Shown here piece after piece: positions 9,447 through 18,227 of a stretch of DNA of 64,000 bases. The notes under the pieces are model-generated. The model was not told where the DNA came from. It ran no database searches and worked only from the letters and a program-made list of their open reading frames with translations. The position numbers and the translations under genes are program-made. The stretch is from Petralouisia muris. Lineage in GTDB: Bacteria; Bacillota; Clostridia; Lachnospirales; Lachnospiraceae. The stretch spans positions 1 through 64,000 of the forward strand of contig NZ_SRYA01000028.1 of assembly GCF_004793545.1 (NCBI RefSeq), written 5' to 3'. Every line of letters starts with the position of its first letter. Position 1 is the stretch's first letter.

Positions 9447-11141
9447 TTATTCTTCGCCTTCGTTTTCGGAACCATCACTTTCACCGCCATCTTCCGGTGC
9501 GTCGCCGCCGCCGTCATCTTCTTTCTGATCGTCATCCTGCTTGCCGTCGTCCTTGTTGTCCTTGTCGTCTTTATTATCTTTCTTGTCGTTATTCTTTTTG
9601 TCGTCATCCTGCTGCTGTTGCTGTTGCTGCTGCTGAGCTGCCGCCGCTGCTGCCGCTGCATCTGCTGCCGCCTGCTGCTGGGCTGCCAACGCCTCATCAT
9701 TCCACTGGGCTGCCGCTGCACTGATGGCTCCTTCACTCTGGGAACCGATTGCTGCGTTCATGGCGTTTACTGCATCCGGATTGCCGGAAGCAGTTCCCAC
9801 TGCCACAATTCTCGGAGACGCTTTATAAGTACTCTTATTAAATATTTCCCGACTCTGTTCTACGCCATTTACCGTTACCACTTTCCACAACTGGGCGGTA
9901 TAACCGGTATGGGAGGACTGTGTCTGGCTCATGTATCCAATGGGCTGGCCCGGCGCCGCCTGATACTGAGTGCCTGGCTCCGTGGTGGACAGCGTCTCGC
10001 TGACAAAGCTTACCTCTCTGCCCGCTTCTCTGGTTTCCTCGCCGAATATGTTAAAATACAGGGAACGTCCGGAAGTATATCCCTCGATATAAATAGGAGC
10101 ATCGGTGTTATTAACAAATTTTAAATCTTTATAGGTTCCTGCAATGGCCGCATCTGCAGATGGATCTACATAGCTTACAATCATGGAATGGTTGAAACGC
10201 TCCGTAACCTCCAGCTCTGCGCGTATTACCGCATTGTATAAAGTTGTGGACACCTGACAGATTCCTCCGCCGTATGTCTCTACCGTAGTTCCGTTTTCAT
10301 AAGAACCTGCAAGCTCATATCCATTTTCCGGCTCAAAGGGGCTTACCGCTTCATAAACAGAAAAGCTGTCCCCGGGATAAATCACCGAACCGTTGATTTT
10401 GCTGGCTCCGTTTTCTACATTCTTGGAACGGCCTGCACCGGAGGACGCATAAGAGGTATTAAATCCGCCCAGAAGATCCTTCACCTTACCAAGCTCTTCT
10501 TCCGTTCCTTTGGGATCTACCACATCCGCTGCAATCTCCACCGTTCCGGCTCCTTCTTCCCATTCAAGAGAAAAATATTTCTCAAGAATATCTACCGATT
10601 CCTCTACATTCACAGTAACGCCCTGACTTCCCGGAATCACCGTAAAGCTTCCGTTTTCCCTGGTAAGTCCTGCGTTTACCGCTTCTGTGTTCAGAACCTC
10701 CGCATTATTCTCCAGAACTCTGGTTACCATCTGCTTATCTACCTGAAACGCCAGTTCATAAACCTTATCTTCATTCTCCAGATCCTTCATGGCTTTGTAA
10801 CGGGTAATCAGGTTTCCGCTTTTTCCAAGTCCGACAGCCTCTTCCACAATCTCTTCATTCCCCCAGGAAAGCCCCATCTGAGAAACCGGAATCTGAACTG
10901 TATTTTTACCCGCCTGAAGGGTAATCGTCTCGCTCTGCAATTTCTCTACGTGTTCTTTTACTGCTTCTTTCGCTTCTTCCTGTGTCATTCCGCCCACAGA
11001 AATATCGCCGAAATACACCCGCTGGGGAATCGTATCTGTCTCTTTTGTCTCCGCATCTACCGGAATGGCTATTACTGCTGCCAGCGCCAGCGTCAGAACT
11101 GCGCCGGCAATTGAAACATACATTTTCCACTTTCTCTTCAT
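9447..11141 (-). CDS. VanW family protein with low-complexity C-terminus
   Basis: Exported or membrane-anchored protein of 564 residues, probably acting at the cell wall. It starts with a basic stretch and a hydrophobic anchor (residues about 7-27). A putative peptidoglycan-binding region of the YoaR type follows (about 45-230), then the VanW domain (about 265-400), with GGGICQVSTTLYNAV as the clearest signature. Residues about 480-564 are not globular: an Ala-rich helix, a polyglutamine run, Asp/Lys-rich repeats and an acidic end. That region could be a wall-spanning or tethering tail. The ATG follows AGGAGAATAGAT. No vancomycin resistance genes are nearby, so the name reflects the domain only. 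Confidence 0.9.
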   Translation of the reverse strand: MKRKWKMYVSIAGAVLTLALAAVIAIPVDAETKETDTIPQRVYFGDISVGGMTQEEAKEAVKEHVEKLQSETITLQAGKNTVQIPVSQMGLSWGNEEIVEEAVGLGKSGNLITRYKAMKDLENEDKVYELAFQVDKQMVTRVLENNAEVLNTEAVNAGLTRENGSFTVIPGSQGVTVNVEESVDILEKYFSLEWEEGAGTVEIAADVVDPKGTEEELGKVKDLLGGFNTSYASSGAGRSKNVENGASKINGSVIYPGDSFSVYEAVSPFEPENGYELAGSYENGTTVETYGGGICQVSTTLYNAVIRAELEVTERFNHSMIVSYVDPSADAAIAGTYKDLKFVNNTDAPIYIEGYTSGRSLYFNIFGEETREAGREVSFVSETLSTTEPGTQYQAAPGQPIGYMSQTQSSHTGYTAQLWKVVTVNGVEQSREIFNKSTYKASPRIVAVGTASGNPDAVNAMNAAIGSQSEGAISAAAAQWNDEALAAQQQAAADAAAAAAAAQQQQQQQQQDDDKKNNDKKDNKDDKDNKDDGKQDDDQKEDDGGGDAPEDGGESDGSENEGEE

Positions 11142-11235
11142 ATCTATTCTCCTATCAATACGCTTCGTTTATTACCTACTTACCTAATTTTATCATAAAA
11201 AAGCAATTTTTCAAGATACGAAACCACGAATTTCG

Positions 11236-11264
11236 TTGACATAATGATACACTTTCTGTATATT
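11236..11264 (+). promoter_or_regulatory. Sigma-A promoter upstream of the 11320 gene
   Basis: TTGACA (11236-11241) and TATATT (11259-11264) are spaced by 17 bases. Transcription would start near 11271, about 50 bases before the ATG of the plus-strand membrane protein. Confidence 0.8.
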
Positions 11265-11319
11265 ATGAACAGATGCATTTATTGCTTATACAAATGCCGA
11301 TAAAAATACGGACACAACC

Positions 11320-12075
11320 ATGGATGCAACCAAAACCACCGCAATTACCGCCGCAATTGTCTTTTTTGTTTTCGGATTATTAAAATTAATCATCGGACTC
11401 ACCTCCATACGAAATAAAAACATATCTAATTACATTGCAAAAGAAAGGAAGATGAATGTTATGAAAGTCCCTGTACTCTTTGGATGGGTTATGATTTTTG
11501 TTGTGGTAGTCTCTTACAAACGCCGAAAAGCCGACCGCATACGCAAGAATACGGAACGTGATTTCTGGGAGCGGGAAAACAACGCCAACGCCACCAGAAA
11601 ACAAGACATTTCCAATCTGAATTATGTGGATTTCACAGGAGTATCCCTGCCCTTTGCCAGATTCTCCGATGATTTCCTGCACCAGTGCGAAGAACAGATT
11701 CTAAAGCTGAAGGAGGAAAAAATCCTGAACCTTACCGGCATCACCAACACCGATTTAAAATTAAACTACGGGGCCGCCAATCTGCCCCTTCTGACCCAGT
11801 ATGATCAGAATTTCACACTGCTGGTCCGAACTCTGAACTCCTGGGGACAGCGCCTGCATGAGCTGTCCCATCCGGAAGAAGCAATCCAGGTGCTGGCGTT
11901 TGCGGTATCCATTGAAAGCGATATCAAAAGCACCTATCAGCTTCTGGCAGAGCTCTATCTTCAGACCGGACAGCCAGACAAGCTGGAAGCCTTAAAAGCC
12001 AGTGCTTCTAACCTGAATTCCCTGATGAAAGAACCAATCCTGACTATGCTGTCTCTTCTGACAGCCTCTGACTGA
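11320..12075 (+). CDS. Hypothetical membrane protein with TPR-like C-terminus
   Basis: Not recognised as a named family. The 251 residues begin with two hydrophobic segments (about 9-27 and 48-64), followed by a basic linker. The C-terminal half (about 160-240) consists of paired amphipathic helices with TPR character (HPEEAIQVLAFAVSIES, then TYQLLAELYLQTGQPDK). The ATG at 11320 lies about 50 bases from a strong promoter but has no clear ribosome site. ATG 11461 has a better one (AAAGGAAG at nine bases) and would keep only the second membrane segment. The last 27 bases of the gene are the first unit of a threefold 39-bp repeat. Membrane anchoring with a cytoplasmic TPR-like adaptor is inference. 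Confidence 0.7.
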   Translation: MDATKTTAITAAIVFFVFGLLKLIIGLTSIRNKNISNYIAKERKMNVMKVPVLFGWVMIFVVVVSYKRRKADRIRKNTERDFWERENNANATRKQDISNLNYVDFTGVSLPFARFSDDFLHQCEEQILKLKEEKILNLTGITNTDLKLNYGAANLPLLTQYDQNFTLLVRTLNSWGQRLHELSHPEEAIQVLAFAVSIESDIKSTYQLLAELYLQTGQPDKLEALKASASNLNSLMKEPILTMLSLLTASD

Positions 12076-12165
12076 TTTCCTGCTGCGCTGTCTCTTCTGA
12101 CAGCCTCCGGCTGATTTCCTGCTGCACTGTCTCTTCTGACAGCCTTCGATTTATTTTCCAGCCAT
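12049..12165 (+). repeat. Three tandem 39-bp repeats at a gene end
   Basis: Units begin at 12049, 12088 and 12127, each opening with CTGTCTCTTCTGACAGCC. The first contains the last eight sense codons and stop of the upstream gene. Units 1 and 2 differ at only a few positions, and unit 3 has diverged in its second half. Because 39 is divisible by three, each unit retains the same reading frame and stop. Each unit can also form a short CTGTC/GACAG hairpin. Confidence 0.9.
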
Positions 12166-12183
12166 GCTGTCTTGGATAACGGT

Positions 12184-12906
12184 CTACGCTCCTCCTCGGG
12201 AAGAGAGTTTTCCGTAAGCCGCCAGAATCTTATCTGTCATTCTGGAAGCCTCATTTCTGGTAAGACTGTCTAAATCCACATTTAAATCTATTTTATGCCA
12301 GTCGGTCAGTTCTTTCAAGTACTTTTTTTGCTTTGCCGTTGCAGGGCCTTGTTTTTTAGCCCTGTACAGCAGCGGCTTCGGCAAAAATGCTTCCGGCTCC
12401 TGAGCTTCAAACTGTTCCTGCAAATACTGAAACAAAAGCTTCTCCGCTTTTGCGTCCTCCAGGGCACGGTGATTTTCTTTTCTTGAAATCTGGAAATAGC
12501 TGCACAGATAATCCAGCGTTTTCTTCTCCGCTTCCGGCAGAAATTTCCGCGCCAGCTTCAGCGTGTCAACTCCATCTTTTTCAAAGGTTTCTCCATGATT
12601 TACCAGACATTGCTTCAGAAAGCTGTAATCATAGATAAGGTTATGGCCCACCAACGGAAACCCTTCTGCAAACTCCCTGAATTCCGCCGCAGCCCTTTCC
12701 GGTTCACAGCCATCTTTTACCATTTCATCCGTAATCCCTGTAAGTTCTGTCACTTTTCTGGAAATTTCCATCCTGGGATTCACCATCCTATGAAAGATTT
12801 CCTGCTTCCCATCCTCCACTTTCACCGCACCGATTTCCAGAATCCGGTCAGTCTTTGGGTGCAGTCCGGTCATTTCCAAATCCACCGCCACATAGCGTTC
12901 CAGCAT
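12184..12906 (-). CDS. 3'-5' exonuclease (DnaQ/PolC epsilon-like)
   Basis: DEDD-superfamily exonuclease of 240 residues acting on single-stranded DNA or RNA ends. Exo I is YVAVDLEMTGLHPKTDRILEIGAV, with the catalytic Asp-x-Glu. Exo II is GHNLIYDYSFL, and Exo III is HRALEDAKA with the catalytic His and Asp. The start at 12906 has GGAGA four bases upstream and lies inside the end of nth, a 59-base overlap. The longer frame from 12948 adds a non-conserved basic leader. It could proofread or process RNA, and the family name is as far as sequence goes. Confidence 0.88.
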   Translation of the reverse strand: MLERYVAVDLEMTGLHPKTDRILEIGAVKVEDGKQEIFHRMVNPRMEISRKVTELTGITDEMVKDGCEPERAAAEFREFAEGFPLVGHNLIYDYSFLKQCLVNHGETFEKDGVDTLKLARKFLPEAEKKTLDYLCSYFQISRKENHRALEDAKAEKLLFQYLQEQFEAQEPEAFLPKPLLYRAKKQGPATAKQKKYLKELTDWHKIDLNVDLDSLTRNEASRMTDKILAAYGKLSSRGGA

Positions 12907-13546
12907 AGTTCTCCGCCTTTCTGTTTTCCTCTGCCCGGCATAAATCACTTAAAAAGCATTCGCTGCATTTGGGATTACGGGCAGTGCAGATACTTCTTCC
13001 CAATGTGATAATCTGAATATTGTACAAAATCCAATGATCCTTGGGCAAAGCTTTCATCAAATCATATTCCACCTTCACCGGATCTTCTTCCTTGGTCAGC
13101 CCCAGACGCTTAGATATCCGTTTTACATGGGTATCCACCACCACGCTTGGCTCATGATAAATATTTCCCCGTATCACATTGGCGGTTTTCCTGCCTACCC
13201 CCGGCAGGGAAATCAAATCCTCCAGGCTTCTTGGCGTCTCACCGCCGAATTCCTCCACCAGTTTTCTAGCGCAGAGGATAATATTTCTGGCCTTATTATG
13301 ATAAAATCCAATGGAATGAATATCCTGTTCCAGTTCCTCTATCTCAGCATATGCAAATTTTTCCAAAGTATCATACTTCCGAAATAAATCTTTGGTTACA
13401 AGATTCACTCTGGCATCGGTGCACTGTGCGCTCATAATAACTGCAATCAAAAGCTGCCAGGCGTTTTCATGATTCAGATAGCAGCGGTATTCTTTGCCGT
13501 AAGCTTCATCCAGCCTACTTAAAATCTCTTTCGTTCTCTTTTTCAT
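12848..13546 (-). CDS. nth: Endonuclease III
   Basis: Bifunctional DNA glycosylase/AP lyase that removes oxidised pyrimidines in base excision repair. In its 232 residues, the helix-hairpin-helix LPGVGRKTAN carries catalytic Lys120, and VDTHVKR carries Asp138. Four cysteines (187, 194, 197, 203) in C-x6-C-x2-C-x5-C bind the 4Fe-4S cluster. The last about 25 residues overlap the start of the exonuclease gene and exceed the usual length. The start overlaps the stop of the radical SAM gene by four bases (ATGA). Confidence 0.97.
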   Translation of the reverse strand: MKKRTKEILSRLDEAYGKEYRCYLNHENAWQLLIAVIMSAQCTDARVNLVTKDLFRKYDTLEKFAYAEIEELEQDIHSIGFYHNKARNIILCARKLVEEFGGETPRSLEDLISLPGVGRKTANVIRGNIYHEPSVVVDTHVKRISKRLGLTKEEDPVKVEYDLMKALPKDHWILYNIQIITLGRSICTARNPKCSECFLSDLCRAEENRKAENYAGTLCGGGFGNDRTAPKD

Positions 13547-15270
13547 CTTAGTTCCTTCCTTTGATTCCCGTAATTCAGCCCCTTGAGCTTCGCCTGCCCC
13601 GTAAGGGGATTCCGCTTTTCATAAGAAAACAGATAAAACTGCCGTTCTGTCTGCTTTTCAGGATAGGAAACCAGTGTCTTCTGTTCTACCAGCTCTCTCA
13701 TATCGTACCAGAAAGGTTCCAGATGTGAAAGCTTCCCATTCCTGCAGTATGTTCTGGCAAGTTCCTTATATTCTGCCATATCCGGCGCCCATTTTGGGCG
13801 TGTCTTCATATTTTCCCTTGCATACAAATCAAAGGTCAGCGTTTCCTGATAAAGTTCCAGATGTTCTATATCCTTTTGGGCTGCAAAGTCCAGCAAAATC
13901 TCACATCTTCTCATGCGGGAATGGCTCATAGCCAACAGTCCCCGCTTTTCATAAAATTTCCCCAGTTCCAGATACAGGTGAAAGGGCTCCTCTGTGATAA
14001 GCTCCAGAACCTTTACCGTCATTCCAAACTGGCCGCTGTTATAATATACCTCCAGCATTTCCTCTGCAAGCTTGATATCCAGCATTTCCTCATAAGACAA
14101 CCAGTTGGTGGCCAGTACCTCATAAGGAGGCTGATCCCGATAAATCAGGCCCCAGGTCTTTCTCTGCTCATACATCTGAGAACCTTTCAGCACTTTCAAA
14201 AATCCAAGCTGCAGCTGCTCTGGCTTCCACTCATATACCTGCCCGAATGACCTTACAAAAGCGTCAAAATCTTCTTCTGGGAGTCCTGCAATCAAATCCA
14301 GATGCTGATGCACATTTCCCGCCTGCTGCACTCTTTTTACTGACTGCTCCAGCCGGTTCAGATTCATGGTTCGGCAAATTGCCTCGAGCGTTGGCTTGTG
14401 GGTGGACTGCACCCCGATTTCCAACTGAATCAATCCGGGCCTCAGAGAATTAATCAGCTCCAGTTCCTCTTCTGTCAGCAAATCTGCGGAAATCTCAAAA
14501 TGAAAATTTGTAATTCCGTTGTCATGCTCCTTAAGATACCGCCAGATGTCCATGGCATGTTTATGATTGCAGTTAAAGGTCCGATCTACAAATTTCACCT
14601 GGGATACAGAATGATCCAGGAAAAACTGCAGTTCCTTCTCTACAAGGGAAAAGGAACGGAACCGCAGGCTTTTCTCAATGGAAGAAAGACAATAGCTACA
14701 GGAAAAGGGGCAGCCTCTGCTTGTCTCGTAATAAATAATCCTGTTTTGAAACTCTTCCAGTTCTCCATAACAAAAGGGAAGCTCATCCATAGGCAGCGTT
14801 TCCCGGCTTCCTGTCCGCACCAGAGTATTTTCTGCACTCCGAACTACCAGTCCCGGAATCTGCTCCAAAGGCTGAATCTCCTCCTTAAGGTAATACCTGC
14901 ACAATTCCCGAAACGTTCCCTCGCCTTCCCCCTGCATCACGCCTGCCGCTCCTGGATTCTCCTCCAGAAAATATTCTGATTCATAGGAAACCTCCGGTCC
15001 TCCTGCCCAAATGGGCACATGCGGCATTAACTTGTGCAATTCTGCAATCAATTCCCGCACATACCGGTAATTCCAGATATAGCAGGAAAAACACAATACG
15101 TCCGGCTTCTGTTTATAAATTTCCTGTAAAATATATTCCAAACGGTGATTCACCGTATATTCTGCAATATGAATCTGTTCCTGATATTCTCCTGCATAAG
15201 ACTTCAGACTGTACACAGCAAGATTGGAATGAATGTATTTCGCATTGATGGCAACTAATAAGATGTTCAC
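13543..15270 (-). CDS. B12-binding-domain radical SAM protein (DUF4080)
   Basis: Radical SAM enzyme of 575 residues. The N-terminal 130 residues resemble a cobalamin-binding Rossmann domain (MNILLVAINAKYIHSNLAV, then IWAGGPEVSYE). The radical SAM core begins with RGCPFSCSYC, whose cysteines 187, 191 and 194 bind the 4Fe-4S cluster. A C-terminal region of the DUF4080 type follows. The start is GTG at 15270 with GGAGG seven bases upstream. The substrate is unknown. B12-radical SAM proteins often methylate or rearrange unactivated carbon. It is coupled to nth by a four-base overlap, probably a shared transcript rather than a shared pathway. Confidence 0.88.
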   Translation of the reverse strand: MNILLVAINAKYIHSNLAVYSLKSYAGEYQEQIHIAEYTVNHRLEYILQEIYKQKPDVLCFSCYIWNYRYVRELIAELHKLMPHVPIWAGGPEVSYESEYFLEENPGAAGVMQGEGEGTFRELCRYYLKEEIQPLEQIPGLVVRSAENTLVRTGSRETLPMDELPFCYGELEEFQNRIIYYETSRGCPFSCSYCLSSIEKSLRFRSFSLVEKELQFFLDHSVSQVKFVDRTFNCNHKHAMDIWRYLKEHDNGITNFHFEISADLLTEEELELINSLRPGLIQLEIGVQSTHKPTLEAICRTMNLNRLEQSVKRVQQAGNVHQHLDLIAGLPEEDFDAFVRSFGQVYEWKPEQLQLGFLKVLKGSQMYEQRKTWGLIYRDQPPYEVLATNWLSYEEMLDIKLAEEMLEVYYNSGQFGMTVKVLELITEEPFHLYLELGKFYEKRGLLAMSHSRMRRCEILLDFAAQKDIEHLELYQETLTFDLYARENMKTRPKWAPDMAEYKELARTYCRNGKLSHLEPFWYDMRELVEQKTLVSYPEKQTERQFYLFSYEKRNPLTGQAKLKGLNYGNQRKELR

Positions 15271-15407
15271 GGCTGTCCTCCGGTATGACTTTTGATGTTC
15301 TCTACTATAACGCCAATTCTGCTGCAGGGCAAGCCCACATCACCTCCCCTTCCCCTCAATTCCCAGGGGTTGAACACTTTGTGCGCCGAACACGGTCTTT
15401 CCTATAA

Positions 15408-15462
15408 GATAAAAATACAGGATATGGCAGTTTCCAGACGAAAAACCTCCCATATCCTGTAT
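15408..15462 (-). terminator. Terminator of the dhaLMK operon
   Basis: A perfect 13-bp stem (15415-15427 with 15450-15462) is followed on the minus strand by TTTTTAT. It sits 50 bases past the dhaK stop. The right arm is repeated exactly inside another hairpin at 36779-36791. Confidence 0.85.
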
Positions 15463-15514
15463 GATATTTTCTCAACAAAACAGTTCTTTCAAGCTCCCGC
15501 TCAACCTGCTCTGT

Positions 15515-16510
15515 TTATACCTGTACAAATGCAGGCGTGTCTGCCGGAGCAGCCAGATATTTCTTCAATTCATCATCCAGTTTCAATAAGGTTACAGAAT
15601 ATCCTGCCATGTCAATGGAAGTCATGAAGTTGCCTACCAATGTCTTTGCAACATTGATCTTCTTCTCTGCCAATACCTGGGATACTCTCAGATTCGCAAG
15701 ATACAATTCCTGCAGAGGCGTTCCGCCAAGTCCATTCACCATAACTGCAACTTCATCGCCTTCATGATAGAGATCTTCTGCAAAAATCTTCTCTAACAGT
15801 GTATCCGTTGTCTCGCTGACTGTGTGGATTTCTTCTCTGTGCGTTCCCGGCTCTCCATGGATTCCCATTCCGATTTCCACTTCATTCTCGCCCAGTTCAA
15901 AGCTTGGTTTGCCAGCTGCCGGAACGGTGCAGGGTGCGATTGCCATACCCATAGTGCGCACATTGGCAATTACCTTCTCTGCAACAGCCTTAACAGCTTG
16001 TAAATCTCCTCCTGCTTCTGCACATGCGCCTGCAATCTTATGTACAAAAATAGTGCCTGCAATTCCTCTTCTTCCGGTAGTCCATGTGCTGTTCTCCACT
16101 GCAACATCATCATTCACTACCACTTTCTCTACTTCAATGCCCTCGTCCGCTGCCATATCTGCTGCCATCTCGAAGTTCATAACATCACCGGTATAATTCT
16201 TGATTACCAGAAGAACGCCCTTGCCGCCGTCGCATGCCTTGATTGCTTCATATACCTGATCCGGCGTGGGTGAGGTAAACATAGCTCCTGCTACTGCTGC
16301 ATCCAGCATGCCTTTGCCAACATATCCGCCGTGAGCCGGTTCATGTCCGCTTCCGCCGCCGCTGACCAGTGCAACCTTCCCCTGTGAGCCGCCTGCTCTT
16401 ACCACCACATCGCATCCATCTACTCTTTTCACATATTCCGGATGTGCCGCTACCATCCCCTGTAACATTTCTTCCACTACATCATCTGGTTTGTTGATCA
16501 TTTTTTTCAA
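15515..16510 (-). CDS. dhaK: Dihydroxyacetone kinase subunit DhaK
   Basis: Substrate-binding subunit of PEP-dependent dihydroxyacetone kinase, 331 residues. It holds dihydroxyacetone through a hemiaminal bond to a histidine: His218 in MGIHGEPGTH occupies that family position, and GGGSGHEPAHGG (51-62) forms the rest of the site. I place the start at TTG 16510. GGAGG lies eight bases upstream, and the protein then begins KKMINKPDDVV, matching the family's conserved opening. The upstream ATG at 16540 adds unrelated residues. It is last in dhaL-dhaM-dhaK, followed by a strong terminator. Confidence 0.96.
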   Translation of the reverse strand: MKKMINKPDDVVEEMLQGMVAAHPEYVKRVDGCDVVVRAGGSQGKVALVSGGGSGHEPAHGGYVGKGMLDAAVAGAMFTSPTPDQVYEAIKACDGGKGVLLVIKNYTGDVMNFEMAADMAADEGIEVEKVVVNDDVAVENSTWTTGRRGIAGTIFVHKIAGACAEAGGDLQAVKAVAEKVIANVRTMGMAIAPCTVPAAGKPSFELGENEVEIGMGIHGEPGTHREEIHTVSETTDTLLEKIFAEDLYHEGDEVAVMVNGLGGTPLQELYLANLRVSQVLAEKKINVAKTLVGNFMTSIDMAGYSVTLLKLDDELKKYLAAPADTPAFVQV

Positions 16511-16591
16511 AGTAAATTCCTCCTTCTCCATATGCTTCATTTATGTGTAATAAGCAAAATCCCTGTCAGGCTTTACCTCTGACATCCCTAA

Positions 16592-16981
16592 CTATATCAG
16601 CTTGGAAAGCTGTTTTGCCTCTTCTGCCGCCTCTGCCACTTCTGCCAGAGTTCCGCCGATTGCCGCCTGTACGGCTGCGCCAACCGCCCCTTCCAGAATC
16701 GGTGCATCTGCAATTACCACTTCAATCTCTTCCTCCAGCAAATCAATTGCCACCTGGGAACTTAAAATGCCGCTTCCCAAATCTGCCAGAATCACAACGC
16801 CCTCCCCGTCATTGGCATCCATAATTCCCTGACGGATACGCATAGCGTCTGTTCCGATACTTCCGTCTTCCATACCTCCCACTGCAACTACCCGGTGGTC
16901 CTTTCCCGCCATCTGAACTGCCAGCTCGAAAATTCCTTCCGCCGCTTTCTTACTGTGGGATACAATCAATAACCCTACCAT
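16592..16981 (-). CDS. dhaM: PTS phosphocarrier subunit DhaM (EIIA domain)
   Basis: Cytoplasmic mannose-type EIIA protein of 129 residues. It carries phosphate from HPr to the ADP bound on DhaL, so that dihydroxyacetone is phosphorylated at the expense of PEP. The phospho-accepting histidine is His9 in MVGLLIVSHSKKAAEG. It is the short single-domain form, as in Lactococcus, without the HPr and EI-like domains seen in Escherichia coli DhaM. It starts seven bases after dhaL, and the gap to dhaK is about 80 bases. Confidence 0.95.
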   Translation of the reverse strand: MVGLLIVSHSKKAAEGIFELAVQMAGKDHRVVAVGGMEDGSIGTDAMRIRQGIMDANDGEGVVILADLGSGILSSQVAIDLLEEEIEVVIADAPILEGAVGAAVQAAIGGTLAEVAEAAEEAKQLSKLI

Positions 16982-16988
16982 AATTTCC

Positions 16989-17618
16989 TCACTTTATATT
17001 TTCCAGATAAAATGCGCGAATTGCTTCCATTGTAATGAGAGAAGATGTTGCGCCCGGGTCCTGATGACCGATACTGCGTTCTCCCAGATAGCTGGCGCGT
17101 CCCTTGGTTGCCCGGATGGTCTTGGTATATTCCACCCCTTCCTTTGCCGCCTCGCACATATGGGTCAGGCAGTCTTCCACACTTTCTCCTGCCTCTACGC
17201 CTTTGTTCAGCGCTTCCATTGCCGGCTCTAATGCATCCAGCATGGTTTTCTCTCCGCGTTCCGCCTTACCGCGCATCTTAATGCCCCCGATTACGGCTTC
17301 CATTATATTCTTGCCATCTTCCAGAGTAATTTCCTTCTTGCCTGTTACGGCGCCGGCTGCTTTCATATAAGCCGTTCCGTATAGAGGCCCGGAAGCGCCG
17401 CCTACCTTTGACAGCAGCACCATTCCCGTTTTCTTCAAAATCACACTGATATCCTCTTCCTCCTGCGGAAGCTGCTGCAGCACTTCTGTAAATCCTCTTG
17501 CCATATTAATGCCGTGATCAGCGTCTCCGATTGCAGAATCCAAATCTGTTAAAAACTCCTTGTTTGCAATGATATCCTCCCCGATTTTCTGCATACATTG
17601 ATATATTTTGCTTGCCAT
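16989..17618 (-). CDS. dhaL: Dihydroxyacetone kinase ADP-binding subunit DhaL
   Basis: Nucleotide-binding subunit that keeps ADP/ATP bound and transfers phosphate from DhaM to dihydroxyacetone on DhaK. It has 209 residues. The metal-binding aspartates lie in TDLDSAIGDADHG (residues 24-36), and SKVGGASGPLYGT and the late DPGATSS motif are conserved. The start has AGGAGG at good spacing. It is first in the operon, with a plausible promoter about 90 bases upstream. The product enters glycolysis as dihydroxyacetone phosphate. Confidence 0.96.
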   Translation of the reverse strand: MASKIYQCMQKIGEDIIANKEFLTDLDSAIGDADHGINMARGFTEVLQQLPQEEEDISVILKKTGMVLLSKVGGASGPLYGTAYMKAAGAVTGKKEITLEDGKNIMEAVIGGIKMRGKAERGEKTMLDALEPAMEALNKGVEAGESVEDCLTHMCEAAKEGVEYTKTIRATKGRASYLGERSIGHQDPGATSSLITMEAIRAFYLENIK

Positions 17619-17703
17619 ATAAATCCTCCTGTCTCATTCCCGGTAAAATATCTGTTTGAAAATTTCACCATAACCTCTGTTTTTCTCCAATATCTCTTTT
17701 TAG

Positions 17704-17733
17704 ATTATATCACATCCATGATACAATCCGCAA
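17704..17733 (-). promoter_or_regulatory. Probable promoter of dhaLMK
   Basis: On the minus strand TTGCGG (17733-17728) and a perfect TATAAT (17709-17704) are separated by 18 bases. The start of transcription would fall near 17697, about 80 bases before dhaL. Confidence 0.6.
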
Positions 17734-17871
17734 TCCAACAAAAATGCCAAACTGTCTAATTTAAAGTTTTTCATAATTCTTTTGACAGCCTTCCTCTTCT
17801 ATGTTATTTTTTTTTATATACGAATTTCCATATTAACCTCAATAAAATAAGGACAAAAAGAAGGAATTTCC

Positions 17872-18153
17872 ATGAATCAGAATGAATTTGAAAAGCTTGC
17901 AGAATTATTTAAGATATTCGGAACTCCCACCCGGCTTCAGATTATGTACGCTCTGGTGGACAAAGAAAAATGCGTGTATGATATTGCAGATGAACTGGGA
18001 ATGTCCCAAAGTGCCATTTCCCACCAGCTCAGCATCTTAAAGCAGAGCCGGCTGGTGAAAAACCGCAGGGATGGAAAAACCATTTACTATTCTCTTTTGG
18101 ATTCCCACGTGCTTACCATTATCGCTCAGGGCCTGGAGCATATTCGGGAATAA
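17872..18153 (+). CDS. ArsR/SmtB family transcriptional regulator
   Basis: Small winged-helix repressor of 93 residues. The recognition helix is MSQSAISHQLSILKQSRLV, followed by the wing RRDGKTIYYSL. The alpha-5 helix has Asp77, His79 and His90, spaced as in zinc- or cobalt-sensing CzrA/SmtB proteins, with Glu93 near the fourth ligand position. The alpha-3 position has only a single cysteine (EKCVYD), arguing against an arsenic or cadmium sensor of the ELCVCDL type. The ATG follows AAGAAGGAATTTCC. It is divergent from dhaL with no metal exporter beside it, so its targets are elsewhere. Metal sensing is inferred. Confidence 0.9.
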   Translation: MNQNEFEKLAELFKIFGTPTRLQIMYALVDKEKCVYDIADELGMSQSAISHQLSILKQSRLVKNRRDGKTIYYSLLDSHVLTIIAQGLEHIRE

Positions 18154-18227
18154 CCAATCCCGCCTGCAGCATGCGGCGCTTTCAGAACGGTTCCGTAGGC
18201 CAGGCAGTCCCTTACAGGCCCTTCACA

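Noticed and set aside
9447-9736. Separate genes in other frames of the VanW gene tail
   Set aside because: Arg/Ser-rich or Leu/Arg-rich frames caused by the trinucleotide repeats on either strand.
9447-11141. Vancomycin resistance locus
   Set aside because: VanW domains are common in wall proteins. No vanH/vanA/vanX is present, and ddl has the usual Tyr-Lys loop.
12049-12165. CRISPR array
   Set aside because: Only three directly adjacent 39-bp units with no spacers.
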